From contig NZ_AKKA01000083.1 in assembly GCF_000282035.1 (NCBI RefSeq), positions 57,716 to 121,715 of the forward strand: DNA of 64,000 nucleotides, written 5' to 3'. This DNA is from Rhizobium sp. CF122. GTDB lineage: Bacteria; Pseudomonadota; Alphaproteobacteria; Rhizobiales; Rhizobiaceae. A program made the translations under genes and the position numbers. Shown here one piece after another: positions 25,531 through 34,955 of the stretch (position 1 is the first letter of the stretch; every line of letters starts with the position of its first letter). Under the pieces are notes generated by a model. The model saw only the letters and a list, made by a program, of their open reading frames with translations, made no database searches and had not been told where the DNA came from.

Positions 25531-25860
25531 GTCTCTCTTTGTCTTTATTTTTCAAACACATAGTCCATGCTGTCTTCGGGCAACCGGAACAGTTATTCGC
25601 ATCACTTTTCCGGATCACTGGAGAGTTTGCGACGAAGTGCGCCGACTACGTCCTCGCTGACAGCGTCGGTTTACGATTTCCTTGCTTGGAAGGCACCAGA
25701 AGCACACGACAAGGATAGCAAAAGATACCTTAGCCTTGCACACGGCCTAGCGACTCAATTATTCCGAGACTAATAGTTCTTTCTCGCTACAACGTTGAGC
25801 GAGAGCCAAGGCCAACTCGGCTGGAATGATGGCTAGTCAGCAAGGTCTCGGGGGCGACGC
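25531..25860. other. Gap between attL and the large ATPase gene
   Basis: These 330 bases contain the promoter region of the ATPase gene. One short plus-strand open frame (25567-25773) has no ribosome site or family resemblance, so I do not call it. A GGGGG stretch about 9 bases before the TTG at 25861 is the likely ribosome site. Confidence 0.5.
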
Positions 25861-28800
25861 TTGACGGTAGATATTGCAGATCTGACACTGGACCAGGTTG
25901 TCCAGCATTTGGCCTTTGGAAATGCACTTCATGTATCGGGTGGCGATGAATTCTCATTGCCGCGGCAAGACAGTCGCACCTTGCTGGCGTTCTACAATCA
26001 AAATCGGCAGGCCTATTGGAACCCCGACAAGGACACCAACATCTTAGATGGCGAGATTGATCGCCTGCTGGACGCGCTGGACAAACCCTCCAAGGTGACT
26101 CCTCCGGCGACACGGCCGGCAAGCCAGCAACAACGCTGGCAGTTGGTTGGGATCACGGCGCACCGTTTCCGCGGACTTCACCGCCATTGCGACGAGAAGG
26201 GAGCCGACCCGAAGCCTTTCAAGCTTGATCTTTCCCGGAACGCCACACTCTTTCGTGGCTTCAACGGCGCGGGAAAGACTTCCCTGATCAGCGCGATTTG
26301 CTGGTGCTTGACGGGTTATGGACATCGATCCCAAGGTCTTCCCTCTCCCTTGCACATACCCATCACGGTCCAGATTGCCGGCAACGACAACAGCCCCGAC
26401 CCCAATGCTACATTCGAGCTGCCATCGATTGTGCCTATCCCGACGGAAAAGGAGCTTCTGGCTGTCGACGGACAGCCGCAGGTCGATACGTGGGTGCGCC
26501 TAAAATTCCGGTCGTTGGTCGACGGAACCGAAATTGAGGTCGAACGCCGCCTCGAGCGAGACGGCAAAAAGGCCTTCAAGGCGACCGCTATTGGTCTGAA
26601 CAAGCTCGGATTGTCGGACCTGGCGCTACAGGTTGGCACCTTGATGCCCGGGATAGCCGCGGCGACCCGCTTCGATGACAAGACGACCCTGTCACAGGCG
26701 GTGTCGACGCTGACCGGCTTGCGACCACTAGCTCACTTTGGGACCCGAAGCAGCCGCCTCCACGAGCGCTTGATTGGGAAATATCCCAAGCAAGCGACCG
26801 AGGACATAGAGCGGTGCGAGAGTGACGCTGGCGAGCAGGTGACGACGCTAAAGGATCTTCTTAAGGACGGCGAACGACTACCGGATCTAAGCTGCGTGAC
26901 CGCGCCAAGAGAGACCGCCCCGGATGAGTGGAAGGACGGTCTAAAGCAGGCCGAGGAAATTCTGAAGTCGGCTGAGGATCAAGCTGCGACAGACGCCCGG
27001 TTGGTTCTCGGAAACCTGCCGCCGGTCACGAGCGACAACGAGATCAAACGCTTCGACGGCGCAATTAAGGCGGCTGAGACTTGCTTCAGCAACGCCGCAC
27101 TTAAGGGCCTGCCGTCGATGCGACTCGCGCAGGCGCTCGGCGAAATTAGCGAGGAGGATTTGTGGGACGCCGAAACAGCGCTACAGAATATTGAACGTGA
27201 GGCGGCGGCTCTGGTAGCGCAGCTTTCACAGGCCGAGCGCGCTGATCGGGTTCGCCTTTATGGCCTGGTGGCAAAATGGCACGACGCGGCTCATCCGGGC
27301 CATGCGTTCACTGCCTGTCCGGTTTGCGAGCGCGACCTTCTGCAGGCCGGTGCGGTTCCTACCGACGCCCTGTTAGACAAATCAGTGGCGCAAGCGTTGG
27401 AGGATGCGCGTAAAGCCGACGCCGCAATATTGAAGACGGCGGCAGAATGGGAACGTGACACGAAGAAAGGTTTACGCGACCACCTACCTGAAAAGCTGCG
27501 CCGGTTCGTCGATGACGACGTCCCTGACGATCTGGCCTCCGTATACGGCGCAGCTCTGTCGAGGGAGATTTTCCATCTCACCGACTTTCCGCAGTCTCTC
27601 AAGCCAATGGCCAAAAGTATCGCCTCCCGTTGCGCGGCCGCCTGGAAGGACGCCCCTGAACGCGAGCCGCTGCCCGGCGTCGATTTGCCGGCCGAGATTC
27701 CTGACAATGAGAATCTGCGCGCAGCAATCCGCGGCGTACGTCGGGCAATGGCGCTTTCCCGCTATCGTGCCGCCCACGCCGAGTTTGCCCGGGAAGCAGT
27801 CCTCAAAGTCATGCGGACCGAGGCGGATGAGACGGCACTTGCAGCCAACGAGCGGACCATCGAAGGGCAATTGAGAGTTCTGAGGGCCTACCTCGATGCG
27901 GCTACTGTCTTCGCTGGCATCCGCCGCCAGTTAGGCCAGATTAAGAACACCTGCGAAAGGTGGGCCAAGGCGCGCGCGCGAATCGAGAAGCTTGCGCGAG
28001 CGGCGAAAGCCGTAGAGCCGTTCAAGAGTTTCCCGGAACTCGTACATAATCAGGTCGCCGGGCTGATCACGGATTTACAGGAGCAGGCGACGTCTTGGTC
28101 GCAGCGTATGTACAGAGCGCATTTTGTCCAGGCGCCGGAATACGCGGGATTGGACCCCGCCAAGAGCGACGGTCTCACGTTCCTCGCAGCCCATGGCAAG
28201 CATCTGGTTGAGGCTCATCATGTGATGAACGCGTCGGCGCTGCGAGCCTTCCTCTCCGCATTCGTTCTGGCGCTTTGGCAGCAGGTCTGGACGCGGTCGG
28301 GCGGCATCTCGACTTTCCTTATGGACGACCCCCAAGACTTGCTCGATCCCGGGAACGTCGCCAACCTTGCCGCCACGGTGCCATGGTTGATCGCCGAGGG
28401 CATCAATCCGATCATCGTCAGCAACGACTTCGGGTTCATTCCTACAGTTGAAGCATTTGTCACCTCAGACAAGCGCGCGATGGGGCAGGTGCGAACTGAA
28501 ACCTGGGAGTTCTCTGCTATCTCGACCTCAAAGTGCACGGTTAGCCTTGCCCCAGTGGCCGACGAGGTCAGAGTTCGGTGTGAGCGCTGGCAAAAAGCCG
28601 ACCCAAACGACACCGGTCTCGCCCGCGAGTTTGTCGATCCGGTTCGGGTGCGTATCGAGATAAAGCTCTGGGATCTCCTCGCGTCGGATCCAGCGGTCCT
28701 GCATGACCCGACAATGGGCGATCTGCTTGGAAAGATTGCCAACGCCCGTAACCGCGGTGAACAACCATTCAACGAAGAACCATTTCGGCGGCTACTTGAC

Positions 28801-29823
28801 CTGCCAGCCCTAAAGCCCGGCGCCCCTTTTCGTGACGTCATCAACAAGGCCCACCACGGGCGGGCCGATCAGATCACGCCGGTCGAGGCCGAGATTGTCA
28901 GGCAGGGTTACGAGGACGTTTTCACGGCGATCGACGCGTGCTGGCTCGCCTATGCAAGGTTCATGGGAAGGTTACCTTCAGAGGAAGCTGTGGCAGAAGC
29001 CCAAAAGGCGACTCCCGATCTAAAGCTCGTCGCACTTTGCAGCACGCCAATTTCCATCGTCGGCCGACTTGCCGCGCGCGCGGTCGGCGCCCCGCTTACG
29101 GCCATCGACCAGGCGACAGATCAACTACACTTGTCGTCACTCGGTGACGTATCGCTGTTCACGATGAGGGCGCCAACATTGGGCTTGGTCGCCTTCCCTG
29201 GTCAGACCCTCATCGTATCTGCAACGGCCGAAGTGAAGAATGGTGACCTCGCGATCGTTCGGACGCCCGGTAAGACCTATGCGAGGAAGATTGGGATCGA
29301 TAAATCAGATCGCTCGCGGATCGCGCTGGAGACGATGCCGTCGACCAATCCGCGCGCACCGCAGACACACTTCGTTCGACGCAGCGGCGCGAAGCTGAGC
29401 AAGGTGATCGGGGTACTGTTCGATGAAACCACGCCATCGAAGTCGCAAGACGAGGCTATCGAAACCGATCGCTCGCCGATTCTCGAGCAGGTTGTTGCCG
29501 CTGCCGGTGTTGTGGGTGATAGCGCCTTCCCCGTCGTGCTGGATGCAGGTCATGTTCTCCTGGGCGCTGCCACAGACCTGACGCTACTTGACGGGCGCAT
29601 CTTGGCAGTCGTCGCTAGATCCGACGAGTTTTCGACCGAGCACTTCGCATATCTCAAGCGGCTAGGAAAGGCGATGCCGGGGTCACAGACTGTTTATTAT
29701 CTTGAGAATGTTGGTCAAACCGGCGAAGGGGAATTCGTCCAGTTTCCGCTGAGCGGCGTCGCGCCGATTGCGGGCATTCCGATTGTCGAACAAACATGGA
29801 AGGTTGTCGGGACCTTATTCTAA
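25861..29823 (+). CDS. Large Rad50/SMC-like ATPase with tandem C-terminal LexA/S24-like domains
   Basis: This is a 1320-aa protein read from TTG 25861. Residues 1-90 form a small charged domain. An ABC/SMC-type ATPase head begins near residue 95, with Walker A GFNGAGKTS at 133-141. Helical coiled regions follow, with a CPVC motif at 486-489 that resembles a Rad50 zinc hook. Walker B FLMDDPQD is at 819-826. The last ~260 residues do not look SMC-like. Residues ~1105-1190 read NGDLAIVRTPGKTYARKI then IALETMPSTNP then VIGVLF, and ~1215-1320 read GDSAFPVVLDAGHVLL, YLKRLGK, YYLENVG and KVVGTLF; both match the beta-clip layout of LexA/S24 peptidases. The second keeps Ser1221 and Lys1266 in the dyad positions. 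No partner gene is co-oriented. A defence or DNA-damage sensor role is inferred. Confidence 0.7.
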   Translation: MTVDIADLTLDQVVQHLAFGNALHVSGGDEFSLPRQDSRTLLAFYNQNRQAYWNPDKDTNILDGEIDRLLDALDKPSKVTPPATRPASQQQRWQLVGITAHRFRGLHRHCDEKGADPKPFKLDLSRNATLFRGFNGAGKTSLISAICWCLTGYGHRSQGLPSPLHIPITVQIAGNDNSPDPNATFELPSIVPIPTEKELLAVDGQPQVDTWVRLKFRSLVDGTEIEVERRLERDGKKAFKATAIGLNKLGLSDLALQVGTLMPGIAAATRFDDKTTLSQAVSTLTGLRPLAHFGTRSSRLHERLIGKYPKQATEDIERCESDAGEQVTTLKDLLKDGERLPDLSCVTAPRETAPDEWKDGLKQAEEILKSAEDQAATDARLVLGNLPPVTSDNEIKRFDGAIKAAETCFSNAALKGLPSMRLAQALGEISEEDLWDAETALQNIEREAAALVAQLSQAERADRVRLYGLVAKWHDAAHPGHAFTACPVCERDLLQAGAVPTDALLDKSVAQALEDARKADAAILKTAAEWERDTKKGLRDHLPEKLRRFVDDDVPDDLASVYGAALSREIFHLTDFPQSLKPMAKSIASRCAAAWKDAPEREPLPGVDLPAEIPDNENLRAAIRGVRRAMALSRYRAAHAEFAREAVLKVMRTEADETALAANERTIEGQLRVLRAYLDAATVFAGIRRQLGQIKNTCERWAKARARIEKLARAAKAVEPFKSFPELVHNQVAGLITDLQEQATSWSQRMYRAHFVQAPEYAGLDPAKSDGLTFLAAHGKHLVEAHHVMNASALRAFLSAFVLALWQQVWTRSGGISTFLMDDPQDLLDPGNVANLAATVPWLIAEGINPIIVSNDFGFIPTVEAFVTSDKRAMGQVRTETWEFSAISTSKCTVSLAPVADEVRVRCERWQKADPNDTGLAREFVDPVRVRIEIKLWDLLASDPAVLHDPTMGDLLGKIANARNRGEQPFNEEPFRRLLDLPALKPGAPFRDVINKAHHGRADQITPVEAEIVRQGYEDVFTAIDACWLAYARFMGRLPSEEAVAEAQKATPDLKLVALCSTPISIVGRLAARAVGAPLTAIDQATDQLHLSSLGDVSLFTMRAPTLGLVAFPGQTLIVSATAEVKNGDLAIVRTPGKTYARKIGIDKSDRSRIALETMPSTNPRAPQTHFVRRSGAKLSKVIGVLFDETTPSKSQDEAIETDRSPILEQVVAAAGVVGDSAFPVVLDAGHVLLGAATDLTLLDGRILAVVARSDEFSTEHFAYLKRLGKAMPGSQTVYYLENVGQTGEGEFVQFPLSGVAPIAGIPIVEQTWKVVGTLF

Positions 29824-30122
29824 TCTCCGAGCCGCGGCGGGGGAAAGGCAGCGATCCCAGGGACCGATCGCCGGACCATAATACGGGGACCAAGAAAGCC
29901 GAGACCGCCTATTCTACCCTTCCCTGCCGAAGACGGCCTTGATCACACTCCGCGCGATACGACTCTGCGACTTCGGGTTATCGCCTGCGGCGTCCCGAAT
30001 GACGGTTAGCCAAGCCCGTTCGGCAGCGCTCAGCCGAGCGCATGGCTCTCGAGCATTGCGATAACCTCATCGCGGTAAAATTGGCCGAGGGCCAGGCGAA
30101 AGAGTTCTTGTCAGTGGCGTGC
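29824..30122. other. Gene-free gap with possible gene remnant on the minus strand
   Basis: About 300 bases after the ATPase stop. Minus-strand frames give LALGQFYRDEVIAMLESHAL and, after a frameshift, LSAAERAWLTVIRDAAGD followed by a stop near 29936. These look like pieces of one decayed small gene, but I cannot name it. Confidence 0.3.
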
Positions 30123-30491
30123 TCAAGACAGCTTCTTGGGCGCGGGCGTCTCCATCCGTTTGATGAACTCCTCGGCATCACCGGCTTCCCTGCTCGAAGG
30201 TTCGGGAACAAGCTCGTCCTCTATAGCTAGCAGCTCTTCCAGCAACTCCAAATTTCTTTGATCAGATAGCTCAGCAATCTTAGCGCCTTCTTCGCTCTCA
30301 ATAGCGCTTATCATTGCGACCGCCAGGCTCCATATGTCCTCACTCGGCGCACTCTCGTACACTTCCTCAAATACGTCTTTCTTGTATTTTTCGAAATATT
30401 CAGCCTGCTTGACGTAACGGCTCACGTAATAAATCGCAGACCTCGCATCTGGCTGCGAAATATTCGAAATCATATCTCGGACGTGCCTCAT
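30123..30491 (-). CDS. Unknown acidic 122-aa protein, second gene of a coupled pair
   Basis: The protein starts MRHVRDMISNISQPDARSAI and is acidic and mostly helical, with glutamate-rich centre (SEEGAKIAELSDQRNLELLE). No domain is recognised. Its ATG overlaps the TGA of the upstream gene by 4 bases, so the two are translated together. The base composition is more AT-rich than the flanking chromosome. The pair lies convergent with the big ATPase gene and could be its accessory or a separate toxin-antitoxin-like module; neither is shown. Confidence 0.6.
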   Translation of the reverse strand: MRHVRDMISNISQPDARSAIYYVSRYVKQAEYFEKYKKDVFEEVYESAPSEDIWSLAVAMISAIESEEGAKIAELSDQRNLELLEELLAIEDELVPEPSSREAGDAEEFIKRMETPAPKKLS

Positions 30492-30988
30492 TTCCCTATC
30501 CTTATTACATCAAATGCCGATTGCGGCAGATCAGCCAAAATGTACTCGTGCGAAAGAGGGTTGGCCTTTGCTCTAACATCCACTTTTTTGAAGAACGATG
30601 ATGCTTCGATCTTAGAGATAATACATAACAGCGGTTTAAATTGCTGAACCGGAGTGTGTTTTGATATCGCAAATATTTCTTGTTTTGCGGCGGCTGTTAT
30701 TCTTCCAATCTTCTCCATTTGCTCGGCACCTTTACGAATGCCCAGGCGATTGAGCTTGATTTTTGTGGCGTGCAAATCACCGCCTTCTATTTCTTTTTGA
30801 AGCGTGTTGTATATCTCAAGAGGGGACGAGCTAGGAGGAACAGTAAAATGCGGCGAATCGAAATCAGACCCAAAGTACGGCGTACACCACATGTAATGAC
30901 AGTCACCATAAAACTGCTTATTTATATTATAAGCGACGACTGTCATGGTTGAATACAGTATAGGGTGCGGAATATCTACAGTAGCCAA
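30488..30988 (-). CDS. Unknown 166-aa protein, first gene of a coupled pair
   Basis: This begins MATVDIPHPILYSTMTVVAY and has an N-terminal part with aromatic and cysteine residues (NKQFYGDCHYMWCTPYFGSD) and a C-terminal half that is basic and helical (KLNRLGIRKGAEQMEKIGRI). No family is recognised. It is coupled by a 4-base overlap to the next gene. It is AT-rich for this genome, a sign of transfer. Confidence 0.6.
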   Translation of the reverse strand: MATVDIPHPILYSTMTVVAYNINKQFYGDCHYMWCTPYFGSDFDSPHFTVPPSSSPLEIYNTLQKEIEGGDLHATKIKLNRLGIRKGAEQMEKIGRITAAAKQEIFAISKHTPVQQFKPLLCIISKIEASSFFKKVDVRAKANPLSHEYILADLPQSAFDVIRIGK

Positions 30989-31251
30989 TTTTTTCTCTTA
31001 GCTTCCATTTCAGTGATTTCAGCAATATGGTAGGCAGCTCCTAAAAAATCGTTTCGTTCAGCGTAAGGGATTATCTGTATTTCGAGGTACGAAAGGCTTC
31101 TAGAATTTTACGCTGCACGCCGTTGGCCCTTGGCGACTAGCTTCCCGACTCGAGCTTGCGAGAGTCGAATTCGACCAATGGCCGGAAGCCCGATGAGTTG
31201 AGGGAATACGTTTCCACACCGCATCAGGCTCGTCGGCTCCCAGTCTGAATG

Positions 31252-31650
31252 CTATGCTGCTTTTCCTACCAAGATCTGCAGGCGGCGCCGCATTTTCACG
31301 GTGATTTCCGGAACTTCACCGCCAAAGACCTCCCTTAGAGCCAAGATCCAGCCGCGTTCAGCCTTGTCTCCATGCATCGCCCCGAAGCATTCCTCGAGCT
31401 GATTAAACAGCTCATCGCTAAACCAGGACTTCAGAGCCAACACAAACAACTGTGCACTATCGCAGCCCAACGCCTCTGCCAGAGGCGCGACCTTGTCGAG
31501 CGGCACCTTTCGGTCTCCCCGCATAAAGCAATAAATCATGTCGGAAGTCTTGAAGCCGCAGAGAAGGGCAATCTCTTCGTAGCTATAGCATGAACGGTTC
31601 GCGTGCTCCTCGATGAAGCGCGCGATGGGGGTTTGCAGTGCTGCAAGCAT
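31252..31650 (-). CDS. HTH (XRE-like) protein, 132 aa
   Basis: The N-terminal half reads as a Cro/C1-type helix-turn-helix: YSYEEIALLCGFKTSDMIYC followed by MRGDRKVPLDKVAPLAEALG, then DSAQLFVLALKSW. The C-terminal part is a helical tail ending MRRRLQILVGKAA. It is probably a DNA-binding regulator of island genes. It is monocistronic and followed by the DUF2293 gene on its upstream side (31810), same strand. Confidence 0.65.
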   Translation of the reverse strand: MLAALQTPIARFIEEHANRSCYSYEEIALLCGFKTSDMIYCFMRGDRKVPLDKVAPLAEALGCDSAQLFVLALKSWFSDELFNQLEECFGAMHGDKAERGWILALREVFGGEVPEITVKMRRRLQILVGKAA

Positions 31651-31809
31651 GATGTTTTCCTTTGTCTTGCGTGTTGATGAGTATTTTATAGCGTGCTGAA
31701 ATTTGGGATGCGGGAGGGGACTGCGCGGATCACATCTCGACTGAGAAGAGCGGGATTGATGGACGTCATCAGTCTGCTGATCGAGTTGACTGGAGGGTGA
31801 GTTGGGATT

Positions 31810-32082
31810 TTACCGCCACGACCGAATCATGCGATCGATTTTCGGCTTCACGAGACGACGAGCATCCTCACGGCTGACGCCCGCGAGGAGGAGTCCCTCG
31901 TAACGCGTCATGTTATGCCGGAGATAGTTCTGCATCGTAATGCCGACTGCTTTGCCGATGCTGGCGCCTCGCCATTTCTTTTTGGCAACTTCGGCAGCGA
32001 AGAAGTTGACGGCAAATTCTGGACACCGAGGATGATGTTTCCGGATATGGTCGGAGACTTTGTCTACGGTATATTTCGGCAT
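31810..32082 (-). CDS. DUF2293-domain protein, 90 aa
   Basis: The whole protein is the DUF2293 segment: KKWRGASIGKAVGITMQNYL then RHNMTRYEGLLLAGVSREDA, ending VKPKIDRMIRSWR. The pattern of a conserved arginine, RHxxTxYExLL, and a C-terminal IxxW is the family mark. The function of the family is unknown; members are common beside mobile elements in alphaproteobacteria. ATG 32082 follows GAGAGAGGGCG. Confidence 0.7.
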   Translation of the reverse strand: MPKYTVDKVSDHIRKHHPRCPEFAVNFFAAEVAKKKWRGASIGKAVGITMQNYLRHNMTRYEGLLLAGVSREDARRLVKPKIDRMIRSWR

Positions 32083-33313
32083 CGACGCCCTCTCTCAATG
32101 AGTGAGCATCCTAAAAATCACACGAACATCAGTGTAAGCAAATGCTTACTGGCAACTAAACTGTGGATACGTCCAGGTCGCGTGTACGCCACCTTCAACG
32201 GCTAACAACTAGGCACTGACGATCTGCGCCTGGTGCCGTCCTCCAAATGACGACTGGATGTCCTAGGAAACCCCGAGGAGCAAGATGGGGATGCCTTTTG
32301 GGTCGACCGTTGTCCGCGTGTCCAAACCTCCCATGTCGCCAACGCAACCTATGAGAGATTGTAAAAGTTTACATTCACGTTGACACTGTCAACTTTTGGG
32401 CCGTTTTTCGGCTGCATCAGGCCGAAAGTGTCAACTTTCGTGGCGCTTCGTTTGACTTTCTTAAAGCAAAATCCCTCTCAACGGGCGCGTAAGTTGACAG
32501 AGCTTTACATAAAGTTGACAGTTTGGCCTCGAAATTGAGCTTTTTCCAAAAGCGTCAACTTAAGAAACCGCTAAAACGTTGGGGCGTGGCGATCATTGTC
32601 CTGAATTACCCAGGGCCATAAAATGCTAGCCAAGGAACAACACATTCCGTCCTAGTCAACTCTATGTAGGGACGCCGAGATGCTCGAGAAATCAACGGCG
32701 AAAACATTTTCGCCGCTGTTTCTGATCGACACCGTCGCGTACTTGGACCAACGCTGTTTCCGTTGTTGAGACGGGTATAATTTTGACAGCCACCGAGCCC
32801 CGGCAACACCGGGAACAAATTGCTATGACAGGTGACAAAGGAGGCAATTCACCGCGCGGATTCAATGTTTTTTCGCGCAGGCAGCAGTGTTCCTCCCTTT
32901 ACCCGCTTCTGGTCGATGCCATCCAAGTTACTCTTTGGCTAGGTCCAGCAAAGCCGATCTAATACTGGGACGCAGGCAATTCACCGAGGTATTGGTTTTC
33001 TGCTACAGCCAATCGATGGCCCGTTTCCGTTCTGCAGAATCATCGAGATCCCGAACAACGTGTCGCTGAGAGATATCCGGACGCATTGATTTGCAGTTCA
33101 CTGCACCGAGGAGAACTTTTGAAAAAATATGGCTTCGGTCGGGCGCGCTCATACAGCGCGGCCAAGTAGGAGCAGCCCATGTTGATCTCAGTTTTCAGCA
33201 TCTGCGGCCTCCAAGAGGCGTCGCCACCCCGCTTTGGCTTTGCCTTTCAGCAGATCGACGGGTGTACCAAATCTTCCGATTTGCGCAGCCACATGGTCTC
33301 CGGCTGATTAGGA
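32083..33313. other. 1.2-kb stretch without a convincing gene
   Basis: No open frame here has both a ribosome site and a family match. The left part (32083-32345) may include remnants on the minus strand. The middle holds a cluster of TGTCAACTT boxes (separate entry). The right part (32570-33313) shows only short frames and weak hairpins. It may be an origin, a transfer or packaging site, or a large regulatory region. Confidence 0.6.
32365..32561. repeat. Cluster of TGTCAACTT boxes in both orientations
   Basis: Clear copies of the 9-mer TGTCAACTT or its complement AAGTTGACA lie at 32387-32395, 32429-32437, 32491-32499 and 32512-32520. Close variants are at 32365-32373 (AAGTTTACA), 32377-32385 (ACGTTGACA) and 32553-32561 (CGTCAACTT). 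The variant at 32377 and the copy at 32387 form a dyad GTTGACACTGTCAAC. Seven sites in under 200 bases with no gene inside resemble iterons or a multi-site operator. Confidence 0.7.
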
Positions 33314-34864
33314 CTATTGCGGACAACCGTAGCGTACGACTGGACGGGTCTTGTAGAAGTACTGATCTGGAATAAAATCAAGTGTATGCCATACATCGGC
33401 GGCGTCTGTTTTCCCTTGCGCCTCAATTACACCGCCAGCGACATAATCAACCGCTACAACCGGAGCGATCAATACATAGGGCAGCCCCGAACCCACTGTC
33501 CCACCTTCATCTGTAACAATCCAATTTTCTCGAGGGCCAAGTCCGTATCGAACGGCTGTTACCCAACTGTTTTCGACAGGGTTGAAGTAACGGAGATATA
33601 TATCCAATCTTCCGTGGTCGCAGACATTTTCTACCTTGATTATAGGCGACGGTATTTCTGACCAGGTCGGGCAAGCCGAAATCGCGTCGACGGCTGGTCC
33701 GGTGAGAACCGGGTGACGGCTATAGTTGGGGTAATATTCCACAGTCACCTTGTTGGAGATTGGCTTTCGTTGAGGCGCAATACCCTTTACTTGAACACCT
33801 TTGTCGAGCAACATCATCGCAAGACTTTTTGCTGCGAGTAGCCCCCTGTCCGAGCCACACGTCACTACGTTTGATGGATATTTTGCGTACTTTGCGTCGC
33901 TGGTCTGCTTCCTCCACTTCAAGCCAGTATCATGCAGGACCTTCCGAACTAACTCATTGTCGCTTGAACGCTCGAAGTATATCACGTCAAGTCCGGCGAA
34001 CTCGGGGGGAGCGGATTCCTGAGAAGGTGTGACCTCTGGCTTTGCGATTTCGGGATTAGGTGTGTCAGCAATTTTTTCAGGTACTGGCATCGCATTTGCG
34101 GCTCCTCCGAACCAAATGGCTAGAGCGGCCCTGACAATGGTCGCAATTGTGGACTCGTTCGTTGCGCCGGTCGCTCCACTCGTTATGCCGCTTGCCACGC
34201 CAAATACTTTTCCGCTTTCTATATCAATCCACGGTCCGCCACTTTCCCCTTCCCGCGATGGTAAGCTGGTGACGTAAGATATCCCTGATGGCTGGCCAAC
34301 GCCTATCTGATAGGGCTTTATTAAATCTGTACCACCAGCGCTAAATCCAAGCAGAATGACGTCATGTATTGAGTCCTTCTCCGTAAGTGGATCACCTAAT
34401 ACGAGAGTGGGAAACCTTCCTTGCTCGATCATCAATAAAACGAAGTCCGTTCCCTCTGGGCCTGCGCCTGCCGGAAGCACGTGCACCGTCCCGGTTCGCG
34501 GGACTAGCGTATTGGTATCATCGAGGCTAGAGACATCGATCTTACGTGCAACACGTCCGTTCTCAACCTTCCAATCAGGGTTCTTCGCCTGCTCAAGTGC
34601 GATCGCTCCGATCAGGTGCTGAGCGGTTACTATGAACGTTCTCTTCTCATCGGATCCGACGAAAAAGCCCGTACCCTCTTTATCTATGTGCTCACCGCCC
34701 GGCCCAGTGCCAGTTACATGAATCTTGGCAATTGCGCGCCTGCTGTCATTTACAACTTTCTCGACTCGTTTGCTTGAAACTTGTGCGAACGAACTCCAGG
34801 AGAAAATCAAACAGCAGGCCGCCCCGGCCCAAATTAATGCGCGGCAAAGCTTTCCGGCGTTCAT
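33314..34864 (-). CDS. Secreted trypsin-like serine protease with C-terminal extension
   Basis: A signal peptide (cleavage near residue 27, SSFAQ) is followed by a trypsin-like domain. The triad is visible as His83 in VTAQHLIG, Asp140 in GTDFVLLMI and Ser208 in GESGGPW. A Pro-rich linker (about 255-290, PEIAKPEVTPSQESAPP) leads to a ~220-aa C-terminal domain with a possible SPOR/LytR-like fold (FERSSDNELVRKVL and ASKSLAM-type helix) and a terminal unknown region. It should act in the periplasm or outside. It follows the lipase gene by 91 bp on the same strand. Its substrate is unknown; AT-richer composition suggests transfer. Confidence 0.8.
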   Translation of the reverse strand: MNAGKLCRALIWAGAACCLIFSWSSFAQVSSKRVEKVVNDSRRAIAKIHVTGTGPGGEHIDKEGTGFFVGSDEKRTFIVTAQHLIGAIALEQAKNPDWKVENGRVARKIDVSSLDDTNTLVPRTGTVHVLPAGAGPEGTDFVLLMIEQGRFPTLVLGDPLTEKDSIHDVILLGFSAGGTDLIKPYQIGVGQPSGISYVTSLPSREGESGGPWIDIESGKVFGVASGITSGATGATNESTIATIVRAALAIWFGGAANAMPVPEKIADTPNPEIAKPEVTPSQESAPPEFAGLDVIYFERSSDNELVRKVLHDTGLKWRKQTSDAKYAKYPSNVVTCGSDRGLLAAKSLAMMLLDKGVQVKGIAPQRKPISNKVTVEYYPNYSRHPVLTGPAVDAISACPTWSEIPSPIIKVENVCDHGRLDIYLRYFNPVENSWVTAVRYGLGPRENWIVTDEGGTVGSGLPYVLIAPVVAVDYVAGGVIEAQGKTDAADVWHTLDFIPDQYFYKTRPVVRYGCPQ

Positions 34865-34955
34865 ATCTAATCGCCCAGGTTAGAGATGTTTCGATATCGA
34901 TACATTAACGATGACTACTCCAGTGAATTGAACTGCCACAATTCTGACTACCGAA

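Noticed and set aside
25567..25773. 68-aa frame just inside attL
   Set aside because: No ribosome site, no family, and composition unlike a gene.
32365..32561. CRISPR array
   Set aside because: The TGTCAACTT boxes are only 9 bases long, in both orientations and irregularly spaced, with no repeat-spacer pattern; no cas genes are present anywhere in the window.
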